From positions 1 through 34,429 of the IMG/VR virus record IMGVR_UViG_3300044620_000396: a DNA stretch of 34,429 nucleotides; one strand, 5' to 3'. This document shows positions 30,990-34,429 of this stretch, one piece after another. The position numbers and the translations under genes are program-made. The stretch is from a virus. Each line of letters begins with the position of its first letter. The stretch's first letter is position 1. The notes beneath the pieces were generated by a model. That model saw only the letters and a list, made by a program, of their open reading frames with translations. It was not told the DNA's origin and did not search any database.

Positions 30990-31190
30990 TCAAAATGGAT
31001 GTTCGGGTTTCCCTTTTGCCAAATATACGAATTTGACATAATCGTTGGCCCGGCTGAAAAATTCATCCAACGCGTCCACGGATTGGATGAACATGTCGAC
31101 GGTCATTTGGTCGTCATTGGTCAAATTTTCGACGGCTTCATTGCGGATGGACTGCAATTCGGCCATTTTTTCAAATATGGTCATGGTCAA
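30990..31190 (-). CDS. Small helical hypothetical protein
   Basis: 66 residues, starting MTMTIFEKMAELQSIRNEAV. It is predicted to be a helical hairpin (ENLTNDDQMTVDMFIQSVDA, then DEFFSRANDYVKFVYLAKGK). ATGA overlap with the upstream 43-residue gene. A TATATTTG box occurs inside its 3' end but is explained by the codons for Val-Tyr-Leu, so it is not called a promoter. No family recognised. Confidence 0.72.
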   Translation of the reverse strand: MTMTIFEKMAELQSIRNEAVENLTNDDQMTVDMFIQSVDALDEFFSRANDYVKFVYLAKGKPEHPF

Positions 31191-31318
31191 AAAAGGGTTA
31201 AAACGTTTGTTTGTTGTTTCTGCGGCTCCAATTTGTCCAACAATTCCATCACCTGGTCACGGTTGAAATATTGTTGTTGTCCTGCCATGATTCGTTGTTT
31301 CAATTGTTCGATGGTCAT
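31187..31318 (-). CDS. 43-residue hypothetical protein
   Basis: From the ATG at 31318 (ATGA overlap with the preceding stop) the frame encodes 43 residues opening MTIEQLKQRIMAGQQQYFNR, then DQVMELLDKLEPQKQQ. The longer open frame upstream was rejected because it covers the previous gene's end. It is a short two-helix peptide with no recognised family. Coupling at both ends by 4-nt overlaps is the main support. Confidence 0.68.
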   Translation of the reverse strand: MTIEQLKQRIMAGQQQYFNRDQVMELLDKLEPQKQQTNVLTLF

Positions 31319-31551
31319 GATTTGATGACGGATTTGATTTCGTAATGATAAAAAAGCGGATTCAACCATTTGGGTTTGTCAACCCTCAATTCAACGTATT
31401 GGTGACCAATTGTTGGTCCCTTCAAAACTGTTGCCGGGCCGGATGCGGTGTCAACTCTGTCGCCTGGTTGTAATTTCCAAAACGTTTGGATGTCGATGTG
31501 TTCCATGGGTACTTTTATTATTCGTCCACTGTTTAATATCAACCAACGCAT
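31315..31551 (-). CDS. Small beta-rich hypothetical protein
   Basis: 78 residues from the ATG at 31551, one base after the upstream stop; the frame's earlier ATG would overlap the winged-helix gene by 47 nt. The content is strand-rich: RWLILNSGRIIKVPMEHIDI, LQPGDRVDTASGPATVLKG, YVELRVDKPKWLNPLFYHYE, ending VIKS. The GDRVDTASGPATV part has the look of a small SH3/KOW-like barrel. Function unknown. Confidence 0.72.
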   Translation of the reverse strand: MRWLILNSGRIIKVPMEHIDIQTFWKLQPGDRVDTASGPATVLKGPTIGHQYVELRVDKPKWLNPLFYHYEIKSVIKS

Positions 31552-31552
31552 G

Positions 31553-31942
31553 TCACGCGAAAATGGTTTGTTGGTTTTGGTTCTGCAATAACTGAACATG
31601 ACGTTCGGCGACTTCGCGGATTTCGCGGATGGCGGATTCTCGCGCCTTCAGCGATTCAATCCATTGGTTGATTTCGGCGACGGTTTCGGCGGTGTAATAT
31701 CCGCGCGATGTGGCAATCAAACCCGGAACCAGGTTGTTCACCCGGATGAACTGAATGATTTTCCGGATGCGGGTGTCCTTCAATTTTAGTCCATAGGCTT
31801 GGGCGATTCCTGCGGTCATCGTTTCGGCTGTCACGATGTTTTTGATTCCTCGTTTGTTTTTGAAACGGTCAACCATCATTGGAATCAATCGACGTTCGTT
31901 TGGCGTCAATTCAATGGTGAATTCCTCGAAATTTTTTATCAT
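31553..31942 (-). CDS. Winged-helix-type phage protein
   Basis: 129 residues. An N-terminal helical part is followed by a segment typical of a winged helix: KDTRIRKIIQFIRVNNLVPG, then LIATSRGYYTAETVAEINQW, where the wing ends in S-R-G-Y-Y. A terminal coiled coil follows (LKARESAIREIREVAERHVQ). A Leu-x-Ser-x-x-Gly-Tyr-x-x-Ala wing followed by a long helix is common in small phage DNA-binding proteins. The start follows an AAACAACAGCAAC leader. It is probably a regulator or DNA-binding helper in the early/packaging junction; the exact role is unknown. Confidence 0.75.
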   Translation of the reverse strand: MIKNFEEFTIELTPNERRLIPMMVDRFKNKRGIKNIVTAETMTAGIAQAYGLKLKDTRIRKIIQFIRVNNLVPGLIATSRGYYTAETVAEINQWIESLKARESAIREIREVAERHVQLLQNQNQQTIFA

Positions 31943-31961
31943 GTTGCTGTTGTTTGGGTGA

Positions 31962-32210
31962 TTAGTTGTTTTTGACTCGTTTGTCGATTTCGGCCATCAT
32001 TTCGTCGGTTTTCTGCAATCTTCGCCATGTGGCCCGGTTAAATTTTTTCCTCACTTCGCGGACCATCATGATTGACGCCCCGGCGGTTCCGGAATATATC
32101 AAAACGGCTTTGAGCAAATACAAAACTGTTGAAACGATTCCCAATCCAATGATGGCAATGGCGAACAACGGGGCGGTCCAAATGACCGCGATTTTTTCAA
32201 TTGTTTTCAT
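31962..32210 (-). CDS. Small membrane protein
   Basis: 82 residues. One long or two short hydrophobic segments occupy about residues 8-45 (AVIWTAPLFAIAIIGLGIVS, then YLLKAVLIYSG). A basic amphipathic tail (VREVRKKFNRATWRRLQKTD) follows and probably lies in the cytoplasm. It overlaps the upstream gene by 14 nt. Nothing identifies a family. It could act at the host membrane early in infection, for example in exclusion, but that is speculation. Confidence 0.7.
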   Translation of the reverse strand: MKTIEKIAVIWTAPLFAIAIIGLGIVSTVLYLLKAVLIYSGTAGASIMMVREVRKKFNRATWRRLQKTDEMMAEIDKRVKNN

Positions 32211-32436
32211 AATGGTTCAAAAATAAATCAACTGTTTGTTCAATGTTCATGTCCGAATCGGTGATGAACCGGGCGAATTCTGCCAACATTTTGTGTTCTG
32301 CGGCCATCATTTGGGTTTTGTGTTCTGCCATCCATTTGGCGAAATCCGGATGGAATTGGAATCGGTGATAAATAATTTTGACGGGGCGGCGGTTCATCAA
32401 TTCGTTGACGTCACCAAAATGGTCATGTTCGTTCAT
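32197..32436 (-). CDS. Small hypothetical protein after methyltransferase
   Basis: 79 residues starting MNEHDHFGDVNELMNRRPVK. A short strand (KIIYHRFQFHPDFAKWM) is followed by Met/His-rich helices (AEHKTQMMAAEHKMLAEFAR) and an acidic C-terminal helix. It overlaps the methyltransferase end by 14 nt. His and Met enrichment is notable but without a binding motif. No family recognised. Confidence 0.72.
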   Translation of the reverse strand: MNEHDHFGDVNELMNRRPVKIIYHRFQFHPDFAKWMAEHKTQMMAAEHKMLAEFARFITDSDMNIEQTVDLFLNHYENN

Positions 32437-33292
32437 TTATTTGTTCAAATTTTTCGATTGACTTGAATATTTCAAAAACTACCTGTGGAACAACGGCGTT
32501 TCCATATGCTTTGATTGATTCGTTTCGCCATTTTGAAAAGGTAATTCCGTCCAATCCGGAGGGAACCCCATCATTTCGGCCACAAACCGGGTATTGAGTT
32601 GGGAAATCTGCCCACTCATTAACCGGACGCGTTTTGTCAATGAATCTTGATTTTCTAAACCTGTTATTTTTTCCCCCTCCATCGCCTGTGGGGTTGGCAA
32701 CATGGTTGTCATCCATTTCGCTATTGATTCCTCCAAATTGCCTTTGTTGCGATTTGCAAGATTCGTTGAATTCAAATTTGCTCCGTTTACTTTGTTCGCT
32801 CTGGGTGTTGGCAGCAATAAACCAAATTCGTTCCCGTTTGTGTGGCGCATTGGTCGCGCATGCAGGTATAAGATAGGGCGTGACTGAATAGCCAATATTT
32901 TCCAAGTTAGAACACACTTCGTCGAATACCATTCCCCCGTTCCAATTAGTAAGTCCGCGAACGTTTTCGCCCACAACGAAACGCGGGGCAATTTCCTCAA
33001 TCGCTCGCAACATGTGGGGCCACAAATGGCGTTCATCCTCATTTCCAAGTCGTTTTCCCCCAATTGAATAGGGTTGACAAGGGAATCCGCCGGAAATAAT
33101 ATCAATTGTTCCATGGTATTTTGTGAAATCTGTTTTTGTTATATCTTCAAATGATTCGGCGTTTGGCCAATAATGTTTCAAAACTCGTTGGCCAAATGGG
33201 TTCCATTCGCAATGGAAAACATTTTCCCAACCCATCCATTCGGCGGCCAAATCGAAACCGCCAATTCCTGAAAAAAGCGAACCATGTTTCAT
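32423..33292 (-). CDS. DNA (cytosine-5) methyltransferase
   Basis: 289 residues with all main C5-MTase motifs. Motif I is LFSGIGGFDLAAEW (6-19). Motif IV is SGGFPCQPYS with catalytic C72. Motif VI is ENVRG (109-113), and motif VIII is HKRERIW (151-157). Motif X is YGNAVVPQV near 263-271. It transfers methyl groups from SAM to cytosine C5 in a specific DNA site. The recognition region (about 160-255) is short and polar, rich in Gln, Ser, Lys and Asn. No restriction enzyme gene is next to it, so it is an orphan enzyme, likely protecting phage DNA from host restriction. Its ATG overlaps the upstream stop by 4 nt. A second long frame overlaps it (32479-33114). Confidence 0.95.
   Translation of the reverse strand: MKHGSLFSGIGGFDLAAEWMGWENVFHCEWNPFGQRVLKHYWPNAESFEDITKTDFTKYHGTIDIISGGFPCQPYSIGGKRLGNEDERHLWPHMLRAIEEIAPRFVVGENVRGLTNWNGGMVFDEVCSNLENIGYSVTPYLIPACATNAPHKRERIWFIAANTQSEQSKRSKFEFNESCKSQQRQFGGINSEMDDNHVANPTGDGGGKNNRFRKSRFIDKTRPVNEWADFPTQYPVCGRNDGVPSGLDGITFSKWRNESIKAYGNAVVPQVVFEIFKSIEKFEQINERT
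32479..33114 (-). CDS. Overlapping ORF inside the methyltransferase gene (possible overprinted protein)
   Basis: A 211-codon frame on the same strand, one base out of register with the methyltransferase (covering its codons about 60-271). It reads as a familiar phage protein type: MEQLILFPADSLVNP, then ICGPTCCERLRKL, STKCVLTWKILAI, LLLPTPRAN, MLPTPQAM and a close FVAEMMGFPPDWTELPF. I recall similar LLPTPTA...MMGFP-x-WT proteins from many phages. These same phrases arise from shifting the methyltransferase frame (IWFIAANTQ gives FGLLLPTPR; HVANPTGDG gives TMLPTPQAM). So this may be a true double-coding locus or a recurring annotation shadow. Expression is not shown. Confidence 0.4.
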   Translation of the reverse strand: MEQLILFPADSLVNPIQLGENDLEMRMNAICGPTCCERLRKLPRVSLWAKTFADLLIGTGEWYSTKCVLTWKILAIQSRPILYLHARPMRHTNGNEFGLLLPTPRANKVNGANLNSTNLANRNKGNLEESIAKWMTTMLPTPQAMEGEKITGLENQDSLTKRVRLMSGQISQLNTRFVAEMMGFPPDWTELPFQNGETNQSKHMETPLFHR

Positions 33293-33762
33293 TCTTCGCC
33301 CTCTGTTTGATATTTCAACCGGTCATTGGTTCCATGGATGACCAATTGGTCAAAATCCTTTTGGTCAATCCATGCCCGGAATGGTTCGTTTCTGTCAAAA
33401 TTTGCGTTCATTCGTTTGATGTCGTTTTCGGATTTGAGAATCGCGGCGAATCCGTCCAATTCGGTCCAATATTGTTGACGGGTTCCGTTCATCAATTCAA
33501 TTTTCACAACCTCCGGGTCCATCTGGTGAACCATCACCAAAATTTCGGACATGTTGATGACGCCAATGATTCGGGTTTGATAACCTGTTGCAATGGTCGC
33601 CAAAAAATCGTCCAACTCGGATTCCGTCAAATTCATCATGATGGAAACAAAACGCGGTTGGTGATTCTCGGTGATTAAACGGTCGGCGAATTCTGCGGCG
33701 ACTTTGAATGATGGCAAATGTTGTTCAATTTCGATTCGCCACAATTGTTTTTTTGGATTCAT
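33289..33762 (-). CDS. Hypothetical protein before methyltransferase
   Basis: 157 residues starting MNPKKQLWRIEIEQHLPSFK. It has an alpha/beta composition, with NLTESELDDFLATIATGYQT, RIIGVINMSEILVMVHQMD and a C-terminal basic/acidic mix. The start directly follows an AAAAACAACAACAACATG leader. No domain is recognised, and there is no sign that it is a restriction partner: no PD-(D/E)xK or HNH motif is visible. Coupled to the methyltransferase by a 4-nt overlap, so the two are co-translated. Confidence 0.8.
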   Translation of the reverse strand: MNPKKQLWRIEIEQHLPSFKVAAEFADRLITENHQPRFVSIMMNLTESELDDFLATIATGYQTRIIGVINMSEILVMVHQMDPEVVKIELMNGTRQQYWTELDGFAAILKSENDIKRMNANFDRNEPFRAWIDQKDFDQLVIHGTNDRLKYQTEGEE

Positions 33763-33787
33763 GTTGTTGTTGTTTTTGCAAATATGG

Positions 33788-33820
33788 CCAATGGCCCGGA
33801 TTGACCATTGGTTTTTTTTT
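33788..33820 (+). terminator. Hairpin with U-tract on the plus strand, in leader of 33762 gene
   Basis: CCAATGG and CCATTGG pair around a 10-nt loop and are followed on the plus strand by nine T. In the gene direction it is an A-run then a hairpin, just before a CATATTTGC box and the CAACAACAAC leader. Similar elements occur at 4091-4118 and 5355-5381. Confidence 0.5.
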
Positions 33821-33843
33821 AAGTTGTTTTGAACGATTATTTG

Positions 33844-34287
33844 TTAAAACGGCAAATCGTCGTCGCCTTCAGTTTGTGAAATCTTATTTGATGCGGAACC
33901 GGCCATTGGTGTTTGAACGGGTTGTTTCGCCGCGCCTGTATTGGCTCCGGCTGTTTGACCGTCATTTGATTGGCCATCGGATTTGGACAACAATTCAACA
34001 TGTTCGGCGACAACGTTGGTGAATCGTTTTTTGTTTCCGTCCTGGTCGGTTCGCTCAGTGATGTTCAACCGGCCTTCAATCATGATTTTGGTTCCTTTGT
34101 GAATCCATTTTTCGGCGAAATCAGCGTTTTGGCCCCAATGGACGACATCAACCCACATGGTTTTGTCTGTCCATTCGCCATCGACGCGCGTTCGTTCTTT
34201 GACTGCCAACGAATAATTGATTCCGGTGCCATTGGTTGTTCGCTTGGGTTGTTGGCCAACATGACCAATCAAAAACATTTTGTTCAT
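33844..34287 (-). CDS. ssb: Single-stranded DNA-binding protein
   Basis: 147 residues. The N-terminal OB fold (about 1-105) begins MNKMFLIGHVGQQPKRTTNG and includes YSLAVKERTRV, TMWVDVVHWGQNADF and KWIHKGTKIMIEGRLNITER, all standard SSB signatures. A flexible Gly/Gln/Asn-rich linker follows. The acidic tip DDDLPF matches the canonical SSB C-terminal tail that docks replication and repair partners. It protects single strands during replication and would cooperate with the phage RecT. Its ATG overlaps the junction-spanning gene's stop as ATGA. The identification is firm. Confidence 0.97.
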   Translation of the reverse strand: MNKMFLIGHVGQQPKRTTNGTGINYSLAVKERTRVDGEWTDKTMWVDVVHWGQNADFAEKWIHKGTKIMIEGRLNITERTDQDGNKKRFTNVVAEHVELLSKSDGQSNDGQTAGANTGAAKQPVQTPMAGSASNKISQTEGDDDLPF

Positions 34288-34423
34288 TTGATTAATTGAA
34301 TTTTGGGGGTTTCTGTTTGAATGATGGATTGTGGTTGAACAATCATTTTGTTTTCGGTCAACCAGGTTTCAAAGGACCAACCATTTGGATGGATGGCCCG
34401 TTCGGATTTTTCCCCCTGGTCGT
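34284..34423 (-). CDS. Hypothetical protein, 3' part (same gene as 1-214)
   Basis: This is the second copy of the repeated end plus the final 14 nt of the junction-spanning 75-codon gene, ending in TGA at 34284-34286. The complete gene is obtained by joining base 1 to 34297; see the left-end entry. It is cut at the right edge, where the last six window bases do not match. Confidence 0.75.
34298..34423. repeat. Terminal direct repeat, right copy
   Basis: Identical to bases 1-126. Followed by six bases (34424-34429) that differ from 127-132. Best explained as assembly overlap of a circular or circularly permuted genome of about 34,297 bp. Confidence 0.95.
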
Positions 34424-34429
34424 GTTTTG

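Noticed and set aside
31010-31032. TATATTTG box inside the gene ending at 30990
   Set aside because: Explained by its Val-Tyr-Leu codons, lacks a -33 element at 19 nt, and the next gene is translationally coupled.
3293-34287. Recurring GCTGAAGA word (many sites, e.g. 3431, 7207, 8609, 13951, 30208) as a Chi-like signal
   Set aside because: It mostly encodes Ala-Glu-Glu or Ala-Glu-Asp, so codon preference may account for it; without counts against expectation it is not strong enough to claim.

Overview
The window looks like a complete small tailed-phage genome of about 34.3 kb, cut open at an arbitrary point. Bases 1-126 recur exactly at 34298-34423, and a 75-codon reading frame runs unbroken across the joined ends. 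The molecule therefore closes to about 34,297 bp; the last 6 bases do not match and look like assembly residue. Every convincing gene lies on the minus strand, packed head to tail with many 4-nt ATGA overlaps. The host is probably a member of the Bacteroidota. The best promoters fit the TTTG-N19-TAnnTTTG pattern of that phylum, Shine-Dalgarno sites are not evident, and many starts follow an A/C-rich CAACAACAAC leader. A tape measure protein without any visible contractile sheath points to siphovirus morphology.

Layout in transcription order (descending coordinates). (1) 34.3-30.7 kb: SSB, a C5 cytosine methyltransferase with a long second frame inside it, a winged-helix-like protein and small unknown genes. 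(2) 30.7-28.3 kb: terminase small and large subunits. (3) 28.3-18.0 kb: a putative tail assembly chaperone with a -1-frame continuation, the tape measure protein, and large tail-tip or baseplate proteins. (4) 18.0-11.6 kb: portal with a zinc-knuckle insertion, a MuF head protein fused to a HEYGH metallopeptidase-like domain, scaffold, major capsid protein and a tail-tube candidate. (5) 11.6-5.8 kb: further virion proteins mixed with lysis genes (T7-lysozyme-like amidase, holin, candidate one-piece spanin) and neck-like proteins. (6) 5.6-3.3 kb: small unknown genes with their own promoters and terminators. (7) 3.3-0.2 kb: RecT/Bet recombinase, a tandem-HTH protein, and an O-like replication initiator carrying three 12-bp iterons and an AT-rich tract, a probable replication origin inside the gene.

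No integrase, repressor, DNA polymerase, helicase, tRNA or CRISPR array was recognised. The phage probably relies on the host replisome, recruited by its initiator, and supplies its own SSB and RecT. The most interesting points are the MuF-metallopeptidase fusion with an AT-rich C-terminal half, the methyltransferase double-frame locus, the tail genes placed between terminase and portal, the possible chaperone frameshift, the almost complete absence of GATC and AGCT, the in-gene origin, and the candidate u-spanin. Function calls rest on motif recognition by eye; no database search was run.
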